A stretch of 64,000 nt of DNA, taken from the NCBI RefSeq assembly GCF_014842075.1, contig NZ_JACYVA010000001.1, forward strand, positions 124,001-188,000. The letters run 5' to 3'. Under the pieces are notes generated by a model, which did not search any database, was not told where the DNA came from, and worked only from the letters and a program-made list of their open reading frames with translations. The position numbers and the translations under genes were made by a program. Within the stretch, counting starts at the first letter, position 1. Each line of letters opens with the position of its first letter. The stretch comes from Sphingomonas sp. CFBP 13720 (GTDB lineage: Bacteria; Pseudomonadota; Alphaproteobacteria; Sphingomonadales; Sphingomonadaceae). This document shows positions 46,454-55,863 of the stretch, piece by piece.

Positions 46454-46584
46454 AGTGACCCCTCCATAATTCCCACTGAATGCGAGGGTATTCCCCGTCA
46501 TCCCAATTCAGCGACAAAGCGATTTATCGGACTTACCGTCAAAAGCTTGCGTTGCAAAGCAGGATTTTCGCAATATGATATCAG

Positions 46585-46598
46585 CGTCCATATGGTGG
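46585..46598 (+). promoter_or_regulatory. Shared motif, copy 1 (CGTCCATATGGTGG)
   Basis: This 14-base sequence lies 30 bp before the PL11 start and 132 bp upstream of the divergent TonB receptor start. It matches the sequence at 51236-51249 at 12 of 14 positions and is embedded in an AT-richer stretch preceded by TATGATA. A common regulator of the locus is inferred. Confidence 0.4.
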
Positions 46599-46627
46599 GA
46601 ACACACCACGACGCCGGGAGGACTGAA

Positions 46628-48511
46628 ATGCGCAATTCATACGCCAGTATTTTATGGGCGGGTGCCGCCGCGCTGATGCCTGCGACCGCCCATGCCCAGC
46701 CGACCCCGACGCGTCCCGTCGAACGGTTCGACCGGGGACTCGTGGCGGTTCCGGCAAAGGATGGCGGCAACCATGTGTCGTGGCGGCTGACGGCGTCGGA
46801 TGCGAAGCGGACCGCGTTCCGCCTGTTGCGCGACGGTCGTCCGATCGCGCCGCGCGTGACCGGGGCGACCAGTTTCCACGATGCCGGCGGGACCGCCGCG
46901 TCGCGCTATACGCTAGAACGGATCGGCGGGCGCGAACCGGCGGTGTCGGCGACGCCTTGGGCGAACGGCTATCTCTCGATCCCGCTCGACCGTCCGACGG
47001 CGCGGACCACGCCAACTGGCGAACGCTACGAATATACCGCCAACGACGCCAGCGTCGGCGATCTGGACGGCGACGGCCGGTACGAGATCGTGGTGAAGTG
47101 GGATACGACCGTTTCGAAGGACAATGCGTTCGGCGGCTATAGCGGCGAAACGCTGCTCGATGCCTATACGCTGGACGGCAAGCGGCTGTGGCGCATCGAT
47201 CTGGGCCGCAACATCCGGTCGGGTGCGCATTACACGCATTTCATGGTGTTCGACTTCGACGGCGATGGCCGCGCGGAGATCATGATGAAGACCGGCGACG
47301 GCACGGTCGACGGCACCGGTCGCGTGCTGGGCGACCCGAATGCCGACTGGCGCGGCAAGGGCGGCGAAGTGGATCAGGCCGACCGCACGGGCGCGCAGAC
47401 GCTGCCCGATGGTCGCAAGGTCGCGCGCCTCGAAGGGCGTATCCTTCATGGTCCCGAATATCTGAGCGTGTTCGACGGACGTACGGGTCGTGCGCTTGCG
47501 ACGGAACCCTATGCCCCGCCGCGCGGCGCGGATACTCCCGAAGCGATGACGGCGTTGTGGGGCGATGCCTATGCCAACCGGTCGGACCGATTCCTCGCGG
47601 GGGTCGCGTTCCTCGACGGAAAGCGACCGAGTGGCATCTTCGCGCGCGGCTATTACGCGCGCTCGACCATCGCGGCATGGGACTGGCGCAACGGTCGGCT
47701 GACGCGCCGCTGGCTGTTCGACAGCGCGACGCCGGGTAACGAAAAGTTCGGCGGACAGGGCAATCACAATCTGTCGGTCGCCGATGTCGATGACGATGGG
47801 CGTGACGAGATACTCTATGGATCGATGGCGCTCGACGATACCGGCAAGGGGCTGTGGAGCGCCGGGCTGGGGCATGGCGATGCGATGCATGTCGCCGATC
47901 TCGACCCGACCCGACCCGGCCTTGAAAAATTCGGAGTGCACGAGAACGTGTCGCGCAACGGCGGCATCGGATCGGCGATGCTGGATGCGCGGACCGGGCA
48001 GGTGCTGTGGACGACCCCCGCGACCAAGGACACCGGTCGCGGCCTGTCCGCCGATATCGATCCGCGCCATGCGGGCGACGAGAACTGGAATTCCAGCACG
48101 CCGAACCTCTACACCGCACGCGGACAGGTGATCCCCGGCCCCAAGCCGCGCGTCGCCAATTTCGCGATCTGGTGGGACGGCGATGCCCAGCGCGAACTGC
48201 TCGACCGCAACCGCATCACCAAATGGGACTGGCGCACCGGCACGGAAATTCCGTTGCTGGAAGCGACCGGCGCGACGTCGAACAACGGCACCAAATCGAA
48301 CCCCGCCCTGTCGGCCGACATCCTCGGCGACTGGCGCGAGGAAGTGGTGTTGCGTAGCGAGGACAGCAGCGAACTGCGCGTCTATACTACACCGTACCCG
48401 ACCATGATCCGTCGGGTGACGTTGATGCACGATCCGATCTATCGCCTTGGCGTGGCGTGGCAGAACACGGCGTACAACCAGCCGCCCCACGCGCAGGTCG
48501 CGCCCAAGTGA
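46628..48511 (+). CDS. Rhamnogalacturonan endolyase (PL11)
   Basis: A 627-residue secreted lyase that would cut the rhamnose-galacturonate backbone of RG-I. The signal peptide ends at ATAHA (about 23). Blocks typical of PL11 are FDRGLVAVPAKDGGNHVSWR, YTANDASVGDLDGDGRYEIV (calcium-binding DxDGDG), HYTHFMVFDFDGDGRAE, FGGQGNHNLSVADVDDDGRDE and GLGHGDAMHVADLDP. Many DxDxDG loops indicate several bound calcium ions. GGGAGGACTGAA directly precedes the ATG at 46628. It starts the plus-strand operon through the GH28 gene. Confidence 0.92.
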   Translation: MRNSYASILWAGAAALMPATAHAQPTPTRPVERFDRGLVAVPAKDGGNHVSWRLTASDAKRTAFRLLRDGRPIAPRVTGATSFHDAGGTAASRYTLERIGGREPAVSATPWANGYLSIPLDRPTARTTPTGERYEYTANDASVGDLDGDGRYEIVVKWDTTVSKDNAFGGYSGETLLDAYTLDGKRLWRIDLGRNIRSGAHYTHFMVFDFDGDGRAEIMMKTGDGTVDGTGRVLGDPNADWRGKGGEVDQADRTGAQTLPDGRKVARLEGRILHGPEYLSVFDGRTGRALATEPYAPPRGADTPEAMTALWGDAYANRSDRFLAGVAFLDGKRPSGIFARGYYARSTIAAWDWRNGRLTRRWLFDSATPGNEKFGGQGNHNLSVADVDDDGRDEILYGSMALDDTGKGLWSAGLGHGDAMHVADLDPTRPGLEKFGVHENVSRNGGIGSAMLDARTGQVLWTTPATKDTGRGLSADIDPRHAGDENWNSSTPNLYTARGQVIPGPKPRVANFAIWWDGDAQRELLDRNRITKWDWRTGTEIPLLEATGATSNNGTKSNPALSADILGDWREEVVLRSEDSSELRVYTTPYPTMIRRVTLMHDPIYRLGVAWQNTAYNQPPHAQVAPK

Positions 48512-49707
48512 TCGCCGCCCTCGCGATGCTGCTCGCCGGGCCCGTCACGCCGGTCACCTATCGGCTGGACGACGCGCGGGTCCGGCCGGGCGAGACGAAG
48601 GTCGAGCGCGAGCAGCCCTATCGCGAGGGAGTCGGCTATGAACCAGGCGGCGGCAGGCGATTTTCGGTCGCGCTGCCCGAGGGAAACTGGCGCGTCACGG
48701 TGACGCTGGGCGATGCGCGCGCGGCGACGACGACGATCAAGGCGGAGGCGCGACGGCTTATGCTGGATCGCGTCGCCACCGGGCGCGGACAAAGCGTGAC
48801 CCGCAGTTTCGTCGTCAACACCCGCACCGCGATGCTGGCACCACCGCCCCCCAATGCGCCGGGCGGAACGATGGTCCGCCTGAAACCGCGCGAGGCGGGC
48901 AGCCCGACATGGGACGACCGGTTGACGCTGGAACTATTGGGCGACGCGGCGGTGCGGACAGTGCGGATCGAACCGGCTCAGGTGCCGACCCTGTACCTGA
49001 CCGGCGATTCCACCGTCACCGACCAGTCGGGCGAGCCGGCGGCGAGTTGGGGACAGATGCTCCCTGCATTCGTGGACGGCGAGGTCGCGGTGGCCAACCA
49101 TGCGGAGTCGGGCGAGACGCTGAAAGCGTTCCTGACCGAGTTGCGGCTGGACAAAGCGTTGTCGACGATGAAGGCCGGAGACTGGCTGTTCATCCAGTTC
49201 GGCCATAACGACCAGAAGGCGCAGTGGCCGCAAACCTATGCCGAAGCGGCCACGACCTACCGCGCGTATCTGAAGGCCTACATCGCCGAGGCCCGGCGGC
49301 GCGGCGCGCACCCGGTGCTGGTGACCAGCCCGGAGCGGCGCAATTTCGACGCAACCGGACATATCGTACCGTCGCTGGCGGACTATCCTGCCGCCGTGCG
49401 GGCGGTGGCGCAGGAAGAGCGGGTGCCGCTGATCGACCTGAACCGGACCAGCGTGACGCTGTACGAAGCGCTGGGACCGCAGCGCAGCCCGTCGGCGTTC
49501 AACGACGGCGGGGCGGACAAGACCCACCATAACAATTACGGCGCGTGGCTGCTGGCGCGCGGCGTTGCGGAGGGGATGCGCGCCATTCCCGGACTGGCCG
49601 AGCATGTCACCGCCGCGCGGTTCGATCCGGCGCGGCCACCCCTGCCCGACACCGTCGCGATCGTCGCCAGCACCGCGCGCAGCGCCGACCGCCCGGCCGG
49701 CAATTGA
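48508..49707 (+). CDS. Rhamnogalacturonan acetylesterase (CE12, SGNH)
   Basis: A 399-residue esterase. Residues 1-160 form a beta-rich accessory domain (RFSVALPEGNWRVTVTLGDA), and the SGNH domain follows: S168 in TLYLTGDSTV, ANHAESGET, QFGHNDQ and DKTHHNNYGAW with the catalytic Asp and His. It would remove acetyl esters from RG-I galacturonate so that the lyase can act. GTG at 48508 overlaps the PL11 stop (GTGA), and the leading hydrophobic stretch (IAALAMLLAGPVTPV) may export it. Confidence 0.88.
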   Translation: MIAALAMLLAGPVTPVTYRLDDARVRPGETKVEREQPYREGVGYEPGGGRRFSVALPEGNWRVTVTLGDARAATTTIKAEARRLMLDRVATGRGQSVTRSFVVNTRTAMLAPPPPNAPGGTMVRLKPREAGSPTWDDRLTLELLGDAAVRTVRIEPAQVPTLYLTGDSTVTDQSGEPAASWGQMLPAFVDGEVAVANHAESGETLKAFLTELRLDKALSTMKAGDWLFIQFGHNDQKAQWPQTYAEAATTYRAYLKAYIAEARRRGAHPVLVTSPERRNFDATGHIVPSLADYPAAVRAVAQEERVPLIDLNRTSVTLYEALGPQRSPSAFNDGGADKTHHNNYGAWLLARGVAEGMRAIPGLAEHVTAARFDPARPPLPDTVAIVASTARSADRPAGN

Positions 49708-51200
49708 TCGGGCGGCGCAGCGTGGTCGCGGCGTTGCTGCTGCTGCCCTTTCCCGCCCATGCGGCGCGGCGGTTCGACGTGCGCACGTTCGGCGCTCGGG
49801 GAGACGATCGGACGATCGATACGCAGGCGATCCAGCAGGCGATCGATCATGCAGGCCACGGCGGTGGAATAGTAATCGTGCCGCGCGGGCGATATCGCTG
49901 CTTCACGTTGCGCCTCGTGAGTAACGTCACGCTGGTGCTGGAGGAAGGTGCGACGATCGTGGCCGCCGATCCGGCGACCGATGGGGGGCGCTACGCCCTG
50001 CCCGAGGATCGCGGCGAGCAGTTGTATCAGGATTTCGGGCACAGCCATTGGCACAACAGCCTGATCGTCGGCGACGGGGTTCGGCGGGTCGCGATCCTCG
50101 GCCCCGGCGGGATCGACGGTGCCGGACTGACGCGCGACGGCCCGGGCGCGCGTTGGCGAAAACAGGCAGGCGAACGGCCGCTGTCAATGCGTCAGATGAC
50201 GGCGGCGGAAATCGCGGCACTGGAACCCGATGCCGCACGGATGAACGGGCTGGGTAACAAGGCGATCGCACTGGTCGATGCGCGCGACGTGCGGATCGAG
50301 GGGTTGAGCATCCGCAAGGGCGGCCATTTCGCGATCCTCGCGACCGGATGCAGCGACCTGACATTGCGTAACCTGACGATCGACACCGACCGCGACGGCA
50401 TCGACCTCGATTGCGTATCGCGGGTGCTGGTCGAAGGGTGCCGGGTCAATTCGCCGAACGACGATGCGATCGTGGTAAAGAGCAGCTTCGCGCTAGGGCG
50501 GGTGATCGCATCGGAAGACGTCACGATCCGCGACTGCGACGTGTCGGGGTTCGACTTGGGCACGATGATCGACGGCACCCGCCGACGGACGCAGCAGATC
50601 GCGCCCGATCGGGACCGGGTGACGGGACGGATCAAGCTGGGCACCGAAAGCAACGGCGGATACCGCCGGATCAGGATCGAACGATGCCGTTTCACCCGGT
50701 CGCGCGGCGTGGCGCTGGAAACGGTCGATGGCGGGGTGATGGAGGACGTGATCGTCCGCGACGTGACGATGGACGAAGTTACCACCGCGCCGCTGTTCCT
50801 GCGGATCGGCGACCGGCGGCGGGGGCCGGCAGGAACCGGCACCGGCACGATCCGGGGGGTCGTCATAGAGGGACTACGGGCAAGCGGGATCGATCCCCGG
50901 TTCGCCGCGACGCTGGCCGGATTGCCGGGGCACCCGATCGAGGACGTGACGCTGCGCGATATCCGGCTGACCTATCTGGGCGGTGGCGCGGCGGTGAAGG
51001 TCGATCCGCCGGAGCTGGCCGACGCCTATCCCGAACCCAGCATGTTCGGTCCGACGCCGGCATGGGGACTGTGGTGCCGCCACGTTCGCGGCCTGCGGAT
51101 TGACGGACTGCACCTTGCCAGCCCCGGTGATGCGCGTCCCGCCACGAAGTTCGACGACGTGACGGACGCAAAGGTGACAAAGTTGACTGGGAACGTTTGA
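49704..51200 (+). CDS. Glycoside hydrolase family 28 protein
   Basis: A 498-residue right-handed beta-helix enzyme with signal peptide (RRSVVAALLLLPFPAHA). FDVRTFGARGDDRTIDTQAIQQAI is the GH28 N-terminal signature. The catalytic acids are in DRDGIDLDC and SPNDDAIVVKS; the C-terminal RIKLGTES matches the substrate-binding Arg-Lys motif. The form lacks the usual GHG block, as in some rhamnogalacturonan hydrolases. TTG at 49704 overlaps the esterase stop (TTGA). It would hydrolyse RG-I or galacturonan fragments. Confidence 0.87.
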   Translation: MIGRRSVVAALLLLPFPAHAARRFDVRTFGARGDDRTIDTQAIQQAIDHAGHGGGIVIVPRGRYRCFTLRLVSNVTLVLEEGATIVAADPATDGGRYALPEDRGEQLYQDFGHSHWHNSLIVGDGVRRVAILGPGGIDGAGLTRDGPGARWRKQAGERPLSMRQMTAAEIAALEPDAARMNGLGNKAIALVDARDVRIEGLSIRKGGHFAILATGCSDLTLRNLTIDTDRDGIDLDCVSRVLVEGCRVNSPNDDAIVVKSSFALGRVIASEDVTIRDCDVSGFDLGTMIDGTRRRTQQIAPDRDRVTGRIKLGTESNGGYRRIRIERCRFTRSRGVALETVDGGVMEDVIVRDVTMDEVTTAPLFLRIGDRRRGPAGTGTGTIRGVVIEGLRASGIDPRFAATLAGLPGHPIEDVTLRDIRLTYLGGGAAVKVDPPELADAYPEPSMFGPTPAWGLWCRHVRGLRIDGLHLASPGDARPATKFDDVTDAKVTKLTGNV

Positions 51201-51235
51201 TTCCCCTGATTTATCATTCTATATTGTGAGTATAA

Positions 51236-51251
51236 CGTCCATATAATGGAC
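51236..51251 (+). promoter_or_regulatory. Shared motif, copy 2, with perfect palindrome
   Basis: GTCCAT-ATA-ATGGAC (51237-51251) is a perfect 6-base inverted repeat with a 3-base centre, directly before the ribosome-binding GGAGGGG of the rhamnose mutarotase gene. The flanking bases 51205-51245 are unusually AT-rich for this genome. It shares CGTCCATAT with copy 1. It looks like an operator for the second plus-strand operon. Confidence 0.45.
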
Positions 51252-51265
51252 ATTCAGGAGGGGTA

Positions 51266-51580
51266 ATGGCGCGTCACGCCTTTCGTATGCAGCTGAAACC
51301 TGGCATGCAGGCCGAGTATCGCGCGCGGCATGATGCCATCTGGCCCGAATTGTCCGATCTGCTCCGCGACGCCGGTATCTCCGACTATTGGATATTCCTC
51401 GACGAAGCGACGGGCGCGCTGTTCGCGACGCTGGAGCTTGCCGACGACAATGGGCGCGACGCCCTGCCCGACCATCCGGTGATGCAACGCTGGTGGGTAT
51501 CGATGGCGCCGTTGATGGAAACGGAAGCCGATAACCGTCCGCTCGAATGGCCGCTGACGCCCATGTTCCACATGGCATGA
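51266..51580 (+). CDS. rhaM: L-rhamnose mutarotase
   Basis: A 104-residue enzyme that interconverts alpha and beta L-rhamnose. FRMQLKPGMQAEYRARHDAIWPEL contains the catalytic H22 of the RhaM family; YWIFLD and RWWVSMAPLM complete the pocket. GGAGGGG precedes the ATG. It leads an operon with the GH35 gene (its stop overlaps that start) and links polymer breakdown to rhamnose catabolism. Confidence 0.92.
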   Translation: MARHAFRMQLKPGMQAEYRARHDAIWPELSDLLRDAGISDYWIFLDEATGALFATLELADDNGRDALPDHPVMQRWWVSMAPLMETEADNRPLEWPLTPMFHMA

Positions 51581-54570
51581 CCGGCATGTTGCGCAACTTC
51601 CTGATGGCCACCGCCGCCGTGCTCGCGGCACTTCCCGCACAGGCACAGGTGGCGAAGCCCACCGCCAATTTCGATGCCCCCGCCCGAAAGTTCGGCCGGA
51701 TATCGTTCGACGCGCGGTCGCTGATGATTGACGGCAAGCGGCTGACGGTCTGGTCCGCTGAAGTCCACGCGTTCCGACTGCCCTCCCCCGACCTTTGGCG
51801 CGACATATTGCAGAAGATGAAGGCGAGCGGTTTCAACACCGTCGCCTTCTATTTCGACTGGGGATTCCACAGCCCGAAGCGCGGGGTGTACGATTTCAGC
51901 GGCATCCGCGACATCGACCGGCTGCTCGACATGGCGGCGGAGGAAGGGTTGTACGTCATCACCCGCGCCGGGCCGTATGTGAATGCGGAACTGACGCGCG
52001 GCGGCTTTCCCGGCTGGCTGGTCAACCAGCGCGCACGGGCCCGGACCGACGATCCCGACTATCTTGCCGCCGCCGACGAATGGTTGACGCAGGTGAACCG
52101 GATCATCGCCCGCCATCAGATCAACAATGGCAAGGGCACGGTGATCCTGCACCAGATCGAAAACGAACTGGCGCTGACCACCCCGGCACAGGACCGGTAC
52201 ATGGATCATCTGTACGCCAAGGCGCGCGCGGACGGCATCACCGTGCCGCTGTTCCACAACGATCAGGGGCGCAACGGATACTGGGTGCCGCGCGGATCGG
52301 GAGTCGCGAAAACGGTCGAGGGTTCGCCCGACATGTACGCGTTCGACGGCTATCCCGGCGGCACCTGTACGGTAGGCGGCAAGGTCACGCGCGGATCGGC
52401 CGCGCCCGACTGGGGTTTCTATGGTCCCGGCGGCGCGCGTGGTGGTGCATCGGCCAGCCCGAACACGCCCGGCTTCGCAGCGGAGTTCGGCGGCGGCTGG
52501 TTCGATTACTGGGGGTCGAACGGCGGATATGAATGCAACGCGCTGCAGCGGGGCAAGCGGTTCCAGCGAGTATTCTATGGCACCAACCTTGCCAACGGCA
52601 TCGCGATCCAGAGCTTCTATATGGGCTTCGGCGGCACGAGCTGGGGCTGGTTGCCGGCGCCGGTCGTCTTCACCAGTTACGATTACGGCGCGGCCTTTTC
52701 CGAAACGCGCGAGGTGCGGGAAAAGGCGGAGGAGCTGAAAGCGCTGGCGGGACTGATCCAGTCGGTGCCCGATCTGGCGGGCATGGTCCCCGCAGGTCCG
52801 GTGACGATCTCGTCCCCCAACGTCCAAGTGTATCATAACCGGTCGCCGGAAACCGACGCCCGGTTCCTGCTGGTCACGCACAACCCGTCGAACAAGGCGA
52901 CCGACGACCGGTTCACGATCGCCGCCGCGTTGCCCGACGGGCAATATACGCTGCCGGAAATGCGGCTGAACGGCTTCGATGCCAAATGGCTGGTCGCGGG
53001 CGTCACGCTGGGCGGACAGCGGCTGGTCTATGCCACGTCCGAACTGCAATCGCATCTGAAGGTCGATGGCGGCGATCTTCTGTTACTCTATGGCCGCACG
53101 GCGGAGTCCGGTACGACGATGCTGCGCTATGCCAGCGCGCCGACCGTGCGCGTGATCGCGGGCGACGTTCGGTCGACGTTCGACGCGGCGAAGGGCGACC
53201 TGCGGCTCGACTACACGCATGGCACGCTGGCGCGGGTGCAGGTGAGCGGCGGAGGCCGTCCGCCGCTAACGCTGCTGATCGGCGACGAAAACGAAGCGGC
53301 GCGGTTCTGGAAATCGGGCGACGTGCTGGTGCGTGGCCCCGCGCTGGTGCGCAAGGCGATCACCAACGGCGGCACATTGACGCTGACGGGCGATACGAAG
53401 GACGCGACGCCGCTCGAACTATGGGCGGGCAAGCGGGTGCGTACGGTAACGTGGAACGGCGCACGCGTCGCGACCGCCGCCGGACCGGCGGGCAGCATCG
53501 TCGCCCGCGCGCCACTTGCCGGCCCGGCACAGGTCGCGTTGCCCGCGTTGACCGACTGGCGCATGGCCCCCGGCACGCCAGAAGCCGATCCCGGTTTCGA
53601 TGACGGCGCATGGGCCGCGATCGACAACCGCGCCTATGCCAGCACTACCGCGCGGCCGGACGGACAACCGAACATGTCGATGGACGCCTATGGCTTCCAC
53701 GAAGGCGACGTCTGGTATCGCGGGCGCTTTACCGGAACGCCGGACGCGCAGCGGCTGCGGCTTTATTACGGCGCGGGCGGATCGGGCATGGTGCAGGTGT
53801 TCGTTGACGGCGTGCTGGCCGGGCAGGACGAACTGCCCGCCGGACTGCCGCGACCGATTACCACCGGCGCGGTCACGATCGCGCTGCCCGATCCGGCACG
53901 CACGCCGGGCGAGCATGTCGTATCGGTGATGGTCCGCAACAACGGTCATAACTGGGACCTCGATGCCGACGATTTCCACAAGGAAGCGCGCGGGTTGATT
54001 TCGGCATCGATCGAACGCCAGTCGGGACCGTCCTTCGCCATTCCCGTCGCATGGAAGATCCAGGGGCGGCAGGGCGGCGAGGACATTGTCGATACCGTGC
54101 GGGGCGTGCCCAACAACGGCGGCCAGTATGGCGAGCGGATGGGGTGGCACCTGCCCGGCTTCGACGACGCGCGCTGGGCGAAGGCGACGCTTCCCGCGAC
54201 GACCGCGCCCGCCGGGACGAGCTGGTATCGCACCCGCTTCGACCTGAACGTACCCAAGGGGCAGGATGCGACGATCGGCGTGCAGTTCGGCGATCCGTCG
54301 GTGCCGCGATCGCCGGTCGACTACCGCGTGCTGGTGTTCGTCAACGGGTGGCATATGGGACAATTCATCGCCCATGTCGGACCACAGCGGACGTTCGTCA
54401 TCCCCGAAGGCGTGCTGAACCATCGCGGTCACAACGTCGTGTCGCTGGCGGTGACCAGCGACGGCAAGCCGGGCAACGCGCTGGAAGGCGTGAAGCTGGT
54501 GACGATGCGCAACGTGCGTGGCGGTGTGCCGGTTCGGATGGTGAATACGCCATCGGTGCTGGCGAGATGA
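51577..54570 (+). CDS. Beta-galactosidase (GH35)
   Basis: A 997-residue exported beta-galactosidase. A signal peptide ends near AQAQ (24). The TIM barrel includes WSAEVHAFRLP, AGPYVNAELTRGGFPGWL, acid/base E197 in HQIENE, and nucleophile E303 in AAEFGGGWFDYWG. Jelly-roll domains follow (about 620-990; DVWYRGRFTG, TSWYRTRFDLNV). It probably removes galactose from RG-I galactan or arabinogalactan side chains. ATG at 51577 overlaps the rhaM stop (ATGA). Confidence 0.9.
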   Translation: MTGMLRNFLMATAAVLAALPAQAQVAKPTANFDAPARKFGRISFDARSLMIDGKRLTVWSAEVHAFRLPSPDLWRDILQKMKASGFNTVAFYFDWGFHSPKRGVYDFSGIRDIDRLLDMAAEEGLYVITRAGPYVNAELTRGGFPGWLVNQRARARTDDPDYLAAADEWLTQVNRIIARHQINNGKGTVILHQIENELALTTPAQDRYMDHLYAKARADGITVPLFHNDQGRNGYWVPRGSGVAKTVEGSPDMYAFDGYPGGTCTVGGKVTRGSAAPDWGFYGPGGARGGASASPNTPGFAAEFGGGWFDYWGSNGGYECNALQRGKRFQRVFYGTNLANGIAIQSFYMGFGGTSWGWLPAPVVFTSYDYGAAFSETREVREKAEELKALAGLIQSVPDLAGMVPAGPVTISSPNVQVYHNRSPETDARFLLVTHNPSNKATDDRFTIAAALPDGQYTLPEMRLNGFDAKWLVAGVTLGGQRLVYATSELQSHLKVDGGDLLLLYGRTAESGTTMLRYASAPTVRVIAGDVRSTFDAAKGDLRLDYTHGTLARVQVSGGGRPPLTLLIGDENEAARFWKSGDVLVRGPALVRKAITNGGTLTLTGDTKDATPLELWAGKRVRTVTWNGARVATAAGPAGSIVARAPLAGPAQVALPALTDWRMAPGTPEADPGFDDGAWAAIDNRAYASTTARPDGQPNMSMDAYGFHEGDVWYRGRFTGTPDAQRLRLYYGAGGSGMVQVFVDGVLAGQDELPAGLPRPITTGAVTIALPDPARTPGEHVVSVMVRNNGHNWDLDADDFHKEARGLISASIERQSGPSFAIPVAWKIQGRQGGEDIVDTVRGVPNNGGQYGERMGWHLPGFDDARWAKATLPATTAPAGTSWYRTRFDLNVPKGQDATIGVQFGDPSVPRSPVDYRVLVFVNGWHMGQFIAHVGPQRTFVIPEGVLNHRGHNVVSLAVTSDGKPGNALEGVKLVTMRNVRGGVPVRMVNTPSVLAR

Positions 54571-54598
54571 ACGCCACTGGTCTGCCTCGAAGCCGTCG

Positions 54599-54672
54599 CC
54601 CCAGCGCAGGCTGGGGCCGCCTTCCACGCGGGCGTCGTTCCGGTGGTGGGCGATCCCAGCCTTCGCTGGGAT
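54599..54672. repeat. Pair of REP-like palindromes
   Basis: Two hairpins lie in the gap between the GH35 and GH105 genes: CCCCAGC/GCTGGGG (54599-54616, 4-base loop) and ATCCCAGC/GCTGGGAT (54653-54672, CTTC loop). The second form is one I recall as a very common intergenic repeat in sphingomonads. They may fold as a transcript barrier between the two genes. Confidence 0.55.
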
Positions 54673-54750
54673 GACGATCCATTACGAAGGGCCAGTGAGG
54701 CCCGACCATTCTACCATTATCCTCGTGAACCCTATCCTACCGGAGCTATC

Positions 54751-55863
54751 ATGGCCGCGCTGACCCACGACATTCCCCGCCAGCAGGTAAGCGACTCGAT
54801 CGCCCTGCTCATGCACAACCTCGTCAACATCAAGGACGAGACCGGCGAGTTCCTGCTGCATCTGGACGATGGGCGGATCATCGACACCAAGGGCTGGGGT
54901 GGGTGGGAATGGACGCACGGCGTCGGGCTGTTCGGCATGTGGCGCTATTACGAACAGACGGGCGACAAGGCCGCGCTGGCGATCATCAAGCAGTGGTTCG
55001 AGGACCGCTTTGCCGAGGGTACGCCGACCAAGAACATCAACACCGTCGCGCCGTTCATCACGCTCGCCTATTTGTACGAGCACGAGCCGGACCCGCGCTA
55101 CATCCCGTATCTGGATACGTGGGCGGAGTGGCTGATGGCGCCGGACGGCCTGCCCAAGACCGAAGAGGGCGGGTTCCAGCACATCGTCTATAACGATGAA
55201 AACCCCGGCGAGATGTGGGACGACACGCTGATGATGTCGGTCCTGCCGCTGGCCAAGATCGGCCTGCTGCTGAACCGCCCGCACTATGTCGAGGAGGCGA
55301 AGCGCCAGTTCCTCGTCCATATCAAGTATCTGTTCGACAAGAAGACGGGGCTGTGGTTCCACGGCTGGGACTTCAACGGGCGGCATAACTTTGCCGAGGC
55401 GCTGTGGGCGCGCGGCAATTGCTGGGTCACGATCGCGATCCCGGAAATCATCGAAATCCTCGATCTGCCGGTCGGCGATGCGTTCCGTACCTTCCTGATC
55501 GACACGCTGGCGGCACAGGTGAAGACGCTGGCCGAAACGCAGGACGAAAGCGGGCTGTGGCATACGCTGATCGTCGATCCGACCAGCTATCTCGAAGCGT
55601 CCGCCGCCGCCGGGTTTGCGTACGGCATCCTGAAGGCGGTGCGCAAAGGCTATCTGCCGCGCCACTACGAAGCCGTCGGAATCAAGGCCGTGCGCGGCGT
55701 GCTGGCGAATATCGACGAGACCGGCGAACTGAAGCAGGTCAGCTTCGGCACCGCGATGGGCGACACGCAACAATTCTACAAGGATATTGCGCTGACATCG
55801 ATGCCGTACGGACAGAGCCTCGCGGTCTGCGCGCTCGCCGAGTTCCTACGGACGTATATCTGA
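54751..55863 (+). CDS. Unsaturated rhamnogalacturonyl hydrolase (GH105)
   Basis: A 370-residue cytoplasmic-type alpha/alpha-barrel enzyme that would remove unsaturated galacturonate from products of RG lyases. WEWTHGVGLFGMWRYYEQTGD and YNDENPGEMWDDTLMM (catalytic Asp at 157/158) match YteR/YesR. WFHGWDFNGRHNFAEALWARGN is the substrate-binding block. No signal peptide is visible, so it acts after import. CGGAG precedes the ATG at 54751. Its stop overlaps the next start. Confidence 0.9.
   Translation: MAALTHDIPRQQVSDSIALLMHNLVNIKDETGEFLLHLDDGRIIDTKGWGGWEWTHGVGLFGMWRYYEQTGDKAALAIIKQWFEDRFAEGTPTKNINTVAPFITLAYLYEHEPDPRYIPYLDTWAEWLMAPDGLPKTEEGGFQHIVYNDENPGEMWDDTLMMSVLPLAKIGLLLNRPHYVEEAKRQFLVHIKYLFDKKTGLWFHGWDFNGRHNFAEALWARGNCWVTIAIPEIIEILDLPVGDAFRTFLIDTLAAQVKTLAETQDESGLWHTLIVDPTSYLEASAAAGFAYGILKAVRKGYLPRHYEAVGIKAVRGVLANIDETGELKQVSFGTAMGDTQQFYKDIALTSMPYGQSLAVCALAEFLRTYI

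Noticed and set aside
46913-48490. 525-codon minus-strand frame opposite the PL11 gene
   Set aside because: Antisense shadow of the lyase; no ribosome-binding site or recognisable domain.
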